DNA from: an uncultured Eudoraea sp.
GTDB taxonomy: Bacteria; Bacteroidota; Bacteroidia; Flavobacteriales; Flavobacteriaceae
Direction of reading: 5' to 3'
NCBI GenBank assembly: GCA_905479615.1
Contig: CAJQNH010000077.1
Span: 1-20,699 of the forward strand
Length of the DNA stretch: 20,699 bases
Position numbers and translations under genes: made by a program. Shown one piece after another: positions 1 to 7,594 of the stretch. Below the pieces are notes generated by a model. It saw only the letters and a list, made by a program, of their open reading frames with translations. It searched no databases and was not told the origin of the DNA. How positions within the stretch are numbered: position 1 is the stretch's first letter; every line of letters begins with the position of its first letter.

Positions 1-325
1 GCATTACTACCATATCTACTTTCATGGAGAGGATATTGTTAACCGTATCAATAAGTGTTTCTCCTTTCCTTACGGACGACTGGGCTGCAGAAAAATTAAT
101 TACATCGGCGGATAACCGTTTTTCAGCAAGCTCAAAAGACAGCTTGGTTCTTGTACTGCTTTCGAAGAAAATATTTGCAATGGTAATATCACGAAGTGAA
201 GGGACTTTTTTAATTGATCTGTTAATAACCTCTTTGAAGTGATCAGCGGTTTCAAAAATGAGTTGAATATCTTCTTCTTTGAGATATTTAATACCCAATA
301 AGTGTCTAACACTCAATTCGCTCAT
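1..325 (-). CDS. pyrB: Aspartate carbamoyltransferase catalytic chain (5' part only)
   Basis: This is the N-terminal 108 codons of aspartate carbamoyltransferase, which joins carbamoyl phosphate and aspartate in the first committed step of pyrimidine synthesis in the cytoplasm. The gene runs out of the window at base 1. I read it directly from the minus strand: it begins MSELSVRHLLGI and contains the carbamoyl-phosphate motif SSTRTK at residues 56-61. The second active-site loop, SSVRKGETLIDT, lies around residues 83-94; its Ser and Lys would correspond to the loop that reaches into the neighbouring subunit in the E. coli enzyme. The ATG at 323-325 lies 7 bases after the pyrR stop, so the two are almost certainly co-transcribed. 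Whether a regulatory chain (pyrI) follows cannot be seen. Family assignment is very secure. Confidence 0.95.
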   Translation of the reverse strand, partial: MSELSVRHLLGIKYLKEEDIQLIFETADHFKEVINRSIKKVPSLRDITIANIFFESSTRTKLSFELAEKRLSADVINFSAAQSSVRKGETLIDTVNNILSMKVDMVVM

Positions 326-332
326 ATGTTCC

Positions 333-872
333 CTATTTACTTACCAAATAAATAATATCCTTTCCATCATTTTCCTTCCACATGACCTTTACCTTCTCTT
401 CATTTATAGCATCTACCTGTCTTCCCCGATAGTTAGGCTGAATGGGTAAATGCCTGCTAAAACGACGGTCAATAAGGGTCAATAATTCTATTTCCTTTGG
501 CCTTCCAAAAGATTGGATGGCAGTTAAGGCAGCACGAATACTTCTACCCGTATAAAGCACATCATCTATCAGGACAACTTTTTTGCCTTCCACCAAAAAA
601 TCAATTTTAGTGCTGCTGGCTTCCAGGGTTTTTTCACCTCTTCTAAAATCATCCCGATAAAATGTAATATCAAGGAGTCCCAGATTTATTTGCTTAACTC
701 CGTAATCCTCCTTAAGAATTTTTGAAAGCCTTTGCGCAAGAAAAATTCCACGTGGTTGTATTCCTATTAATGCAGTTTCTGTAAAATCTAAATGATGTTC
801 TAAAAGTTGACAAGCCAGGCGGTGTAGTATAATGTTAATCTCTTTAGAAGAAAGCAATACTTTTTGACTCAT
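333..872 (-). CDS. pyrR: PyrR, pyrimidine regulator / uracil phosphoribosyltransferase
   Basis: A 179-residue member of the PyrR family of type I phosphoribosyltransferases. PyrR proteins bind uridine nucleotides and regulate pyrimidine genes in many bacteria, and many also convert uracil plus PRPP to UMP. The PRPP-binding signature VVLIDDVLYTGRS sits at residues 99-111 with the paired aspartates D103 and D104. The IGIQPRG segment around 36-42 and the FYRDDF segment around 71-76 are also typical. Length matches the family. The gene precedes pyrB by 7 bases, which fits a pyr operon. The proposed promoter lies only about 30 bases upstream of the start, leaving no room for a Bacillus-type attenuator in front of pyrR. 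Whether this protein regulates, is only an enzyme, or does both is not shown by the sequence. Confidence 0.95.
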   Translation of the reverse strand: MSQKVLLSSKEINIILHRLACQLLEHHLDFTETALIGIQPRGIFLAQRLSKILKEDYGVKQINLGLLDITFYRDDFRRGEKTLEASSTKIDFLVEGKKVVLIDDVLYTGRSIRAALTAIQSFGRPKEIELLTLIDRRFSRHLPIQPNYRGRQVDAINEEKVKVMWKENDGKDIIYLVSK

Positions 873-900
873 GTGCTAGATAACATTCTCTTTTCGAACA

Positions 901-929
901 CAAAAGTAGCGAATTCTCCTTAATATAAA
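901..929 (-). promoter_or_regulatory. Candidate pyrR-pyrB promoter
   Basis: On the minus strand TACTTTTG (901-908) matches the Bacteroidota -7 consensus TAnnTTTG exactly. The upstream element is weaker: TTTA at 926-929 with a 17-base spacer instead of TTTG. A transcript would begin roughly 25 bases before the pyrR ATG. The rpsA terminator lies just upstream, so a separate promoter for pyrR is expected. Confidence 0.5.
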
Positions 930-991
930 TGATGGATTCAAATATTGTATAGGTCTTTCCCCTTCTATATTATGGAAATACCTAATAAATA

Positions 992-1023
992 AAAAAGTCC
1001 TGACGAATATATCAGGACTTTTT
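992..1023 (-). terminator. Intrinsic terminator of rpsA
   Basis: A perfect 12-base inverted repeat: AAAAAGTCCTGA (992-1003) and TCAGGACTTTTT (1012-1023) around an 8-base loop. Read on the minus strand it follows the rpsA stop by about 33 bases and ends in a run of T, as in a rho-independent terminator. The arms are A/T-flanked on both sides, so it could stop transcription in either direction, but no plus-strand gene ends here. Confidence 0.9.
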
Positions 1024-1056
1024 CTTTACTACTAGTTAAGCAGACTTCTTCGAAAC

Positions 1057-2892
1057 CTATTTTTTCTTATCGGCTTCCATCTTGTCTTTCAACGCTTGTA
1101 ATTGTTCATTGGCATCACCCAAAGTTGGTTTAGCCTCTTCTGCTGAAACAGCTGCTTTTTTCTTAGCCGCTTTTACATTACGTTGTTCCTCTTCTCTAAA
1201 AATAGAAGTATGACTTGCTACAACACGTTTGAATTCTTTGTTGAATTCAATAATCTTGAATTCAGCTTCTTCACCTTTAGTCAATTTCTTACCATCTTCC
1301 TTTTCCATATGGCGTTGAGGTACAAATGCGGTTATATCCTCATTAAAATCTATAACAGCGCCTTTATCTACTATTTCAGAGATTGAAGCTTTGTGAACAG
1401 TGCCGAGGGCAAATTCCTTTTCATATTTATCCCAGGGATTTTCTGTAGTTTGTTTATGGCCCAAACTTAATTTACGACCTTCTACATCAAGCTCCAATAC
1501 TTCAACTTCTAAAGTATCTCCAACTGTTACAAATTCTGACGGATGTTTTATTTTCTTGGTCCAGGATAGATCTGAGATATATATTAATCCATCTATACCC
1601 TCTTCCAATTCAACGAAAACACCGAAATTGGTAAAGTTTCTAACAATTCCTTTATGTTTGGAACCAACAGGATATTTAGATGTAATATCAGTCCATGGAT
1701 CCGGCGTTAATTGCTTAATCCCCAATGACATTTTTCGATCTTCTCTATCAAGGGTTAAAACAACTGCTTCGAGTTCATCTCCGACCTTAACAAAATCCTG
1801 TGCTGATCTCAAATGAGTTGACCAAGACATTTCAGAAACATGAATCAATCCTTCCACTCCTTCGGCAACTTCTAAAAAGGCACCATAATCTGCAATTACA
1901 ACTACTTTGCCTTTTAATTTATCACCAATTTTTATTTCATCTCCCAGTGCATCCCAAGGATGTTTTTCCAATTGTTTAAGACCTAGTTGAATTCTGGATT
2001 TATTGTCATCAAAATCAAGAATAACAACATTGAGTTTCTGATCTAATTCTACTACTTCGTTTGGATGGTTTATTCTACTCCATGAAAGATCCGTGATATG
2101 AACTAAACCATCAACACCGCCAAGGTCAATAAATACACCGTAGGAAGTAATATTCTTGACTATCCCTTCGAGAACCTGGCCTTTTTCGAGCTGACTGATA
2201 ATCTCTTTCTTCTGTTCTTCAATATCTGCCTCAATCAAAGCTTTATGTGAAACTACTACGTTCTTAAACTCATGGTTAATCTTTACAACTTTAAATTCCA
2301 TGGTCTTTCCCACATACTGATCATAATCCCGAATAGGTTTAACATCAATCTGTGAACCCGGTAAGAATGCTTCAATTCCAAAAACATCTACTATCATTCC
2401 CCCTTTTGTTCTGCATTTTACAAAACCGGTTACCACTTCTTCTTTATCATGTGCAGCATTAACCCTATCCCAGGCCATAATAGTTCTGGCCTTTCTGTGA
2501 GATAATACTAGTTGCCCGCTTTTATCTTCACGGACATCAATAAGAACTTCAACTTTATCACCAATCTTCAGATCAGGATTGTATCGGAACTCATTAAGCG
2601 AGATAACACCCTCAGACTTGGCATTAATGTCGATAATAGCTTCACGGTCGGTTAAATGAGCAACCACACCTTGTACAACCTCTTCATCTGCAGTATCTAC
2701 AAAATTTTCGGTAACTAATTTTTCAAATTCTTCCAACTTGGAATCTTCAACACGCTCTATTCCTTCTTCGTATTTCTCCCAATTGAAATTATCCAAAAAC
2801 TCTTGAGGATCCTGTTTTGGAGCCTCTACTTTTTGTTCTTCTTTTACTTCAGTAGTCTCTACTACTTCCGTTATCGCTTTTTCTTCAGCCAT
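1057..2892 (-). CDS. rpsA: 30S ribosomal protein S1
   Basis: Ribosomal protein S1, which helps the 30S subunit bind and unfold mRNA. The 611-residue protein has an acidic N-terminal tail (about 1-65), then six S1 (OB-fold) repeats at roughly 70-133, 151-216, 237-306, 322-393, 408-480 and 495-562, then a charged tail rich in Lys, Ala and Glu. Repeats 3-5 show the familiar pattern YGVF(I/V)-GV-GL(V/I)H-S--SW. I start at the ATG at 2892 (MAEEKAITEV). A longer reading frame begins at 3012, but its extra 40 residues are Lys/Asn-rich and unlike S1, and its ATG overlaps the proposed promoter. Six repeats and this length are normal for the family. The gene has its own promoter and terminator. Confidence 0.97.
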   Translation of the reverse strand: MAEEKAITEVVETTEVKEEQKVEAPKQDPQEFLDNFNWEKYEEGIERVEDSKLEEFEKLVTENFVDTADEEVVQGVVAHLTDREAIIDINAKSEGVISLNEFRYNPDLKIGDKVEVLIDVREDKSGQLVLSHRKARTIMAWDRVNAAHDKEEVVTGFVKCRTKGGMIVDVFGIEAFLPGSQIDVKPIRDYDQYVGKTMEFKVVKINHEFKNVVVSHKALIEADIEEQKKEIISQLEKGQVLEGIVKNITSYGVFIDLGGVDGLVHITDLSWSRINHPNEVVELDQKLNVVILDFDDNKSRIQLGLKQLEKHPWDALGDEIKIGDKLKGKVVVIADYGAFLEVAEGVEGLIHVSEMSWSTHLRSAQDFVKVGDELEAVVLTLDREDRKMSLGIKQLTPDPWTDITSKYPVGSKHKGIVRNFTNFGVFVELEEGIDGLIYISDLSWTKKIKHPSEFVTVGDTLEVEVLELDVEGRKLSLGHKQTTENPWDKYEKEFALGTVHKASISEIVDKGAVIDFNEDITAFVPQRHMEKEDGKKLTKGEEAEFKIIEFNKEFKRVVASHTSIFREEEQRNVKAAKKKAAVSAEEAKPTLGDANEQLQALKDKMEADKKK

Positions 2893-3009
2893 GTGCTGAT
2901 TAAATTTGTATTCCGTAGTACTTTCAAGAGTTAAACAATTCCTACAGAAGCTGTTATTTGATTTTTTTTTGCCCTTTTTTCTCTCCTGATTATTTGTAAA
3001 AAAGGAGTG

Positions 3010-3040
3010 CAAAAGTACAACTAAAATGTTATTTTACAAA
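3010..3040 (-). promoter_or_regulatory. rpsA promoter, Bacteroidota type
   Basis: On the minus strand TTTG (3037-3040), a 19-base spacer and TACTTTTG (3010-3017) match the Bacteroidota housekeeping promoter (TTTG, about 19 bases, TAnnTTTG) with no mismatch. Transcription would start near 3004 and give an rpsA leader of about 110 bases. This is the best promoter match in the window and supports the internal ATG at 2892 as the start. Confidence 0.8.
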
Positions 3041-3152
3041 GTAGTGAACGAGAAGGATTAAAATAATGGTCGAGATTAACATATTTCTTAGTGAAATGAA
3101 TGGGTATTTTGTAACTTCGGGAACACAAATAGTAACAATTAAAATAAACAAT

Positions 3153-3533
3153 ATGAGTGTTAAAGTGAAATATCAGGCAGTCCTGAATTTAGGTGAACAA
3201 TTGGGAATAAAAGATGGTGATGTTGTTGAAGCGGAAGGGGTATTAAAGATCAAAGGAGAAGCCAATACCCAATATGAAAAAGATCTAATTTGGGATAAAA
3301 TAAAAGAAATTGGTGGTGAACATCCAGCAGATATAAAGGCTAATATTTCTGTAGGAGATAGCACTGTGTATCATCGTCATGTTGTCAAAAGTGGAGAGTC
3401 TCTAAGTAAAATAGCAAAGCACTATTATGGAGACCCAATGAAATATAAACAGATTTTTAGTGCAAATACAAATATTCTGAGTAACCCGGATATAATTCAT
3501 CCAGATCAGGTATTGATAATCCCTAACGCCTAG
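3153..3533 (+). CDS. Small cytoplasmic LysM protein (BON-LysM / Kbp-YgaU-like)
   Basis: A 126-residue protein with a C-terminal LysM domain at about residues 74-124 (HVVKSGESLSKIAKHYYGD, then PDQVLIIP). The N-terminal half contains a segment, VLKIKGEANTQYEKDLIWDKI, that resembles a BON domain. No signal peptide or membrane segment is visible. That combination is like E. coli Kbp (YgaU), a cytoplasmic potassium-binding protein; the similarity is my inference from domain order, not a proven match. I chose the ATG at 3153 (MSVKVKYQAV) because the frame could open at 3066, but the 29 extra residues look unlike a protein N-terminus of this family and would bring the start close to the divergent rpsA promoter. 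The gene stands alone, divergent from rpsA and convergent with cmk, with a shared terminator. Confidence 0.85.
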   Translation: MSVKVKYQAVLNLGEQLGIKDGDVVEAEGVLKIKGEANTQYEKDLIWDKIKEIGGEHPADIKANISVGDSTVYHRHVVKSGESLSKIAKHYYGDPMKYKQIFSANTNILSNPDIIHPDQVLIIPNA

Positions 3534-3550
3534 TTGCCTTGTTTTATATA

Positions 3551-3582
3551 AAAAAGGAACGCTATTTAAGCGTTCTTTTTTT
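3551..3582. terminator. Bidirectional terminator shared by the LysM gene and cmk
   Basis: GAACGCT (3557-3563) and AGCGTTC (3569-3575) form a perfect 7-base stem with a 5-base loop, flanked by A residues on the left and seven T on the right. It therefore works on paper in both directions, for the plus-strand LysM gene and the minus-strand cmk. The TAA stop of cmk (3566-3568) lies in the loop. Confidence 0.85.
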
Positions 3583-4270
3583 GTTTTTCAATAACCTGCA
3601 GCGCGTAATAATGGATTCGTTCAAACTGTTCCTTTAAGCCCATATCGCTATTATCAAATTCAATTGCATCCTCAGCTTTTAATAAAGGTGAGGATAACCT
3701 GTTTGAATCTATATAATCCCGTTCACGAACATTTTTAAGCACCTCCTCGTAGGTTACCTTTTCTCCTTTTGAAATCAATTCCTTATAACGCCTTGACGCC
3801 CTTATATCAGGAGAAGCCGTCATAAATATTTTAAATTCTGCATCGGGAAAAACTACAGTTCCAATATCCCTTCCATCCATAACTATCCCTTTTTTCTTTC
3901 CCATTTTTCTTTGCATGCTTACCAGTTTTTCTCTTACCTCCGGGATTACTGAAATTTTGCTCACCTTTTTAGAAATGGGCATACTTCTAATTTCCCGCTC
4001 CACATTTTTTGTGTTGAGAAACATTTCGGAATAGCCCAATTCCTTATTTAATTTAAATTTTAGTTTCGCTTTTGGAAGAAGTTTGATAAGCTTATTGTGA
4101 TCAATACTTTCATTATCTATGCATTTATTTTCCATAGCAAATAAGGTAATTGCCCTGTACATAGCTCCAGTATCTACATAAATATAATTTAAAGCACTGG
4201 CCAGTTTTTTGGCAATAGTGCTTTTTCCTGTTGACGAATAACCGTCAATTGCAATGGTAATCTTTCCCAT
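3566..4270 (-). CDS. cmk: Cytidylate (CMP/dCMP) kinase
   Basis: Cytidylate kinase, which phosphorylates CMP and dCMP to the diphosphates using ATP in pyrimidine salvage and DNA precursor supply. The 234-residue protein opens with the P-loop GYSSTGKS at residues 10-17, followed by YVDTGAMYR at 31-39 as in bacterial Cmk. MDGRDIGTVVFPDA at 131-144 is the family signature, and the RERDYIDSNR segment around 182-191 is the lid/phosphate-binding region. Length fits the bacterial long form with its inserted CMP-binding domain. The start is fixed because the P-loop begins only ten residues in. The gene lies downstream of lon in the same direction but is separated from it by a terminator and a candidate promoter, so it is probably independent. 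Its stop codon is inside the shared terminator. Confidence 0.96.
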   Translation of the reverse strand: MGKITIAIDGYSSTGKSTIAKKLASALNYIYVDTGAMYRAITLFAMENKCIDNESIDHNKLIKLLPKAKLKFKLNKELGYSEMFLNTKNVEREIRSMPISKKVSKISVIPEVREKLVSMQRKMGKKKGIVMDGRDIGTVVFPDAEFKIFMTASPDIRASRRYKELISKGEKVTYEEVLKNVRERDYIDSNRLSSPLLKAEDAIEFDNSDMGLKEQFERIHYYALQVIEKQKKNA

Positions 4271-4274
4271 ATGA

Positions 4275-4305
4275 TAAAAGTAGCGAGAAATGAATAAAAG
4301 CCAAA
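4275..4305 (-). promoter_or_regulatory. Candidate cmk promoter
   Basis: Minus strand TTTG (4302-4305), 19-base spacer, TACTTTTA (4275-4282). The spacing equals that of the rpsA promoter and only the last base of the -7 box departs from TAnnTTTG. The box ends 4 bases before the cmk ATG, so a normal start point would fall on or next to the start codon. Confidence 0.55.
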
Positions 4306-4308
4306 ACT

Positions 4309-4349
4309 AAAAAAAAAGCCCTCTTTACTCAATTTAAAGTATAAAAGGC
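4309..4349 (-). terminator. Intrinsic terminator of lon
   Basis: On the minus-strand RNA, GCCUUUUAUACU (4349-4338) pairs with AGUAAAGAGGGC (4329-4318) with two G-U pairs and one A-A mismatch around an 8-base loop, followed by nine U (4317-4309). The G-U pairs mean it is good only in the lon direction. It ends right where the cmk promoter begins. Confidence 0.75.
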
Positions 4350-4372
4350 CAATTTAGTATCACGAATATTAG

Positions 4373-6823
4373 CTATAATTTCTTGGCGTTTTTTACTTTT
4401 TGGTCCGTAATGGCCTCATCTATTACCTCGCTCATATCTGTTACATAATGAAAAGTTAGTCCTTTTAAGTATTCCTCTTTTATTTCAAGAATATCCTTTC
4501 TGTTCTCCTCTGATAGTATAATCTCCTTTATCCTGGCTCTTTTAGCTGCAAGTATTTTTTCTTTTATACCACCTACAGGTAAAACTTTACCTCTTAAGGT
4601 TATCTCACCTGTCATAGCCAGGCTTTTTTTGACCTTTTTCTGGGCAAATAAAGAAACTAATGAAGTTAGCATGGTAATGCCCGCACTTGGGCCATCTTTG
4701 GGCGTTGCTCCTTCCGGCACGTGAATATGAACATTATACTTTTCAAAAACTTCAGGGTTTATGCCAAAACTTTCAGCATTAGATTTTATATACTCCATTG
4801 CAATGGTTGCAGATTCCTTCATTACTTTACCTAAGTTCCCTGTTATATTAAGCGTACCTTTTCCTTTAGACAAAATAGATTCTATAAAAAGGATATCGCC
4901 CCCTACACTGGTCCAGGCCAATCCGGTAACAACTCCGGCTATGTCATTATTTTCGTATTTGTCGCGTTCCATCCTGGCTGGACCTAATACTCTTTCAACA
5001 TCATCATTGCTAATCTTCAGGTTATATGACTCCTCAATAGCAATTGATTTAGCTGCATATCGGACCATTTTCGCTATTTGTTTTTCAAGGCCACGAACAC
5101 CGGATTCGCGGGTATATCCTTCAACAATTTTTTCCAGCTGACGTTTCCCTATTTTTAAATCTTTCGATGAGAGTCCATGCTCTTTAAGCTGTTTGGGCAG
5201 CAAATGCCGTTTGGCAATTTCCACTTTTTCTTCAATGGTATACCCGGTAACATTTATTATCTCCATTCTATCGCGCAAGGCAGGATGAATACTAGATAGA
5301 TTATTAGCTGTTGCAATAAACATGACTTTAGAAAGATCATATCCAAGTTCAAGGAAATTATCGTGGAATTCACTGTTTTGCTCTGGATCTAAAACCTCTA
5401 ACATAGCAGAAGAGGGATCACCCTGATGACTAGCCCCTAATTTATCAATTTCATCTAAAATAAAGACCGGGTTTGAAGTCCCTGCTTTTTTAATACTTTG
5501 CAAAATCCTCCCGGGCATAGCCCCTATATAAGTCTTACGATGACCTCTAATTTCAGCTTCGTCTCGCAAACCTCCTAAAGACATACGAACATATTCCCGG
5601 CCTAATGCTTCGGCCACCGATTTACCCAGGGAGGTCTTGCCAACCCCAGGGGGTCCATAAAGACATAGAATTGGAGATTTCATATCATTTCTGAGCTTAA
5701 GAACCGCTAAATATTCAATTATTCTTTGTTTTACGTCCTCAAGTCCATAATGGTCCCTGTCTAAAATTTTCTGAGCCCGTTTAAGATCAAATTTATCCTT
5801 GGAATACTCATTCCATGGTAAATCCAGAAATAAATCCAAATAATTCCTTTGTATGGAATACTCAGCCACCTGTGGATTCATGCGTTGCATTTTGGCCAAT
5901 TCCTTTTCAAAATGTTCGGCCACCTTTTTACCCCATTTTTTATTTTTGGATTTGGCCTGCATTTCATCAATTTCCTCATCATAAGAAACACCACCAAGTT
6001 CTTCCTGAATGGTCTTCATCTGCTGATGTAAAAAATACTCGCGTTGCTGCTGGTCCATATCACTGCGCACCCTGGATTGAATATCTTTCTGAAGTTTTAA
6101 TTTCTGAAGCTCCACATTCATATATTTCAATGTGGCTAGTGCCCTGTCTTGCAGATTAGGAATCTCTAACAAGTCTTGCTTATCTTTTACATCAAGATTA
6201 AGATTGGAAGAAACAAAGTTTATCAGGAAAGAATTACTTTCTATGTTTTTTATGGCAAAGGAAGCTTCGCTTGGGATGTTAGGATTATTTTTGATGATTT
6301 TTAATGCCAGTTCCTTTATCGAATCAATGATAGCCAGAAATTCCTGATCACCAGGCGTGGGTCTTATTTCTTTTGCTTCTCGAATTGTAGCTGTCATATA
6401 CGGATTCTCCGTGAGAACCTCCGCTATCTCAAATCGCTTTTTACCCTGTATTATTACCGTTGTATTACCATCAGGCATTTTTAATACCCGTAAAATTCTG
6501 GCTACAGTACCTAAAACATTAATATCCTTAATTCCCGGGTTTTCAGTCTCCTCATCTTTTTGAGAAACAACACCTATGACCTTCGATCCTTTATTAGCAT
6601 CCTTAATCAAATTTATTGAGGTATCCCTTCCTGCCGTAATTGGTATTACTACACCTGGAAATAAAACGGTATTTCGAAGAGGTAAAATAGGTAAAACCTC
6701 TGGTAAACTTTCATTATTCATTTCCTCTTCATCCTCAGGAGTTAATAATGGTATTAATTCAGAATCTTCATCAATTCCTTGTAACGTCATATTGTCAAAT
6801 TTTGAATAATTGGAATATCCCAT
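4373..6823 (-). CDS. lon: ATP-dependent protease Lon (LonA)
   Basis: Lon protease, a cytoplasmic ATP-driven hexamer that degrades misfolded and regulatory proteins. The 816-residue chain has the LonA layout. An N-terminal substrate-binding domain spans about 44-240 (PEVLPILPLRNTVLFPG) and is followed by a helical region. The AAA+ module has Walker A GPPGVGKT at 390-397 and Walker B FILDEID at 454-460. The C-terminal serine-lysine protease domain has KDGPSAG with catalytic S713, and K756 in GGIKEK, 43 residues later as in E. coli Lon. An acidic stretch of about 40 residues precedes the conserved N-domain, a common flavobacterial feature. The start ATG follows no clear Shine-Dalgarno site. It is divergent from the sigma-factor gene across 217 bases in which I find no convincing consensus promoter. 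Confidence 0.98.
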   Translation of the reverse strand: MGYSNYSKFDNMTLQGIDEDSELIPLLTPEDEEEMNNESLPEVLPILPLRNTVLFPGVVIPITAGRDTSINLIKDANKGSKVIGVVSQKDEETENPGIKDINVLGTVARILRVLKMPDGNTTVIIQGKKRFEIAEVLTENPYMTATIREAKEIRPTPGDQEFLAIIDSIKELALKIIKNNPNIPSEASFAIKNIESNSFLINFVSSNLNLDVKDKQDLLEIPNLQDRALATLKYMNVELQKLKLQKDIQSRVRSDMDQQQREYFLHQQMKTIQEELGGVSYDEEIDEMQAKSKNKKWGKKVAEHFEKELAKMQRMNPQVAEYSIQRNYLDLFLDLPWNEYSKDKFDLKRAQKILDRDHYGLEDVKQRIIEYLAVLKLRNDMKSPILCLYGPPGVGKTSLGKSVAEALGREYVRMSLGGLRDEAEIRGHRKTYIGAMPGRILQSIKKAGTSNPVFILDEIDKLGASHQGDPSSAMLEVLDPEQNSEFHDNFLELGYDLSKVMFIATANNLSSIHPALRDRMEIINVTGYTIEEKVEIAKRHLLPKQLKEHGLSSKDLKIGKRQLEKIVEGYTRESGVRGLEKQIAKMVRYAAKSIAIEESYNLKISNDDVERVLGPARMERDKYENNDIAGVVTGLAWTSVGGDILFIESILSKGKGTLNITGNLGKVMKESATIAMEYIKSNAESFGINPEVFEKYNVHIHVPEGATPKDGPSAGITMLTSLVSLFAQKKVKKSLAMTGEITLRGKVLPVGGIKEKILAAKRARIKEIILSEENRKDILEIKEEYLKGLTFHYVTDMSEVIDEAITDQKVKNAKKL

Positions 6824-7040
6824 AGCATTTTATTCGGTCATTCTGTCATTATAGGACAGGTTTTCTATTATTATGTTCCACGTGTACTTTATTAAACGAC
6901 ACCTCTTTAGGCGAAAAAGACCGTGAATACAAGCTTTTCTACTTCTTTAGGACAATTCTTGTGCCAACAAATAGATATTTTTCCAAAAAAAGTGTAACAT
7001 TCCTTAAATTATTCAATCTTTTATATAAAGCATTTACTTT

Positions 7041-7592
7041 TTGAGCCAAAATAAAGTACATACTGAAACCTTGTTACAATTGTGTCTGGAAGGTAGACAA
7101 AGTGCACAAGTTGAAATTTACAATCGCTATTACAAAGCCATGTTTAACACGGCATATAGAATTGTAAAGGACAGTGCGGAAGCTGAAGATGTTATGCAGG
7201 AATCGTTTTTAAATGCTTTTACGAAACTGCATACTTTTAAAGGGGATGTTACTTTCGGTGCGTGGTTAAAGCGTATAGTTATTAATAAAAGTATTTACTA
7301 TTACAGAAAACAACAGAAAAAGAAAGAGGTAGGATTAGATGAAATATTGTACAAGGTCGAAGATAATGATGGAATTACTGAGGATCATGGGAGTACAGAA
7401 CAAATGGCTCAAAAAGTAATGGAAACTATGAAACAATTGAAAGACAATTACAGAATTTCTTTGACCTTACATCTAGTTGAAGGTTATGATTACGAGGAAG
7501 TTAGTTCAATTATGGGCATAAGTTATGCGAATTGCAGAACTACCATATCAAGAGCGAAGGAAAGTTTGAGAAAAAAAATGATAAACGCTTAA
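7041..7592 (+). CDS. RNA polymerase ECF-type sigma factor
   Basis: A 183-residue sigma-70 family factor of the extracytoplasmic-function class. Region 2 spans about 22-88 (YNRYYKAMFNTAYRIVKD, then AEDVMQESFLNAF and the WLKRIVINK end). Region 4 spans about 125-178 with the helix-turn-helix YEEVSSIMGISYANCRTTI. Regions 1 and 3 are absent, as expected. The start is TTG at 7041: an in-frame TAA at 7026-7028 closes the frame upstream, there is no upstream ATG, and the first internal ATG would delete part of region 2. The membrane protein gene follows after 2 bases and two exported repeat proteins come next, which suggests this factor controls, or is controlled by, events at the cell envelope. Its regulon and signal are not visible. 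Family call is secure; the role is inferred. Confidence 0.93.
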   Translation: MSQNKVHTETLLQLCLEGRQSAQVEIYNRYYKAMFNTAYRIVKDSAEAEDVMQESFLNAFTKLHTFKGDVTFGAWLKRIVINKSIYYYRKQQKKKEVGLDEILYKVEDNDGITEDHGSTEQMAQKVMETMKQLKDNYRISLTLHLVEGYDYEEVSSIMGISYANCRTTISRAKESLRKKMINA

Positions 7593-7594
7593 TT

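Noticed and set aside
1400..1816. 138-codon open frame on the plus strand inside rpsA
   Set aside because: It is antisense to the conserved S1 repeats, has no recognisable protein features and no promoter; a shadow of the real gene.
2893..3012. 40-residue N-terminal extension of ribosomal protein S1
   Set aside because: The extra residues are Lys/Asn-rich and unlike the family, and the upstream ATG overlaps the -7 box of a perfect-match promoter.
3112..3119. TAACTTCG as a -7 box for the LysM gene
   Set aside because: One mismatch to TAnnTTTG and no TTG/TTTG at 17-23 bases upstream; too weak to list.
4761..5141. 126-codon open frame on the plus strand inside lon
   Set aside because: Antisense to the Lon AAA+/protease region and without any independent signal.
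6959..6983. TTG...TATTTTTC as a promoter of the sigma operon
   Set aside because: Spacer is only 14 bases and the -7 box ends in C.
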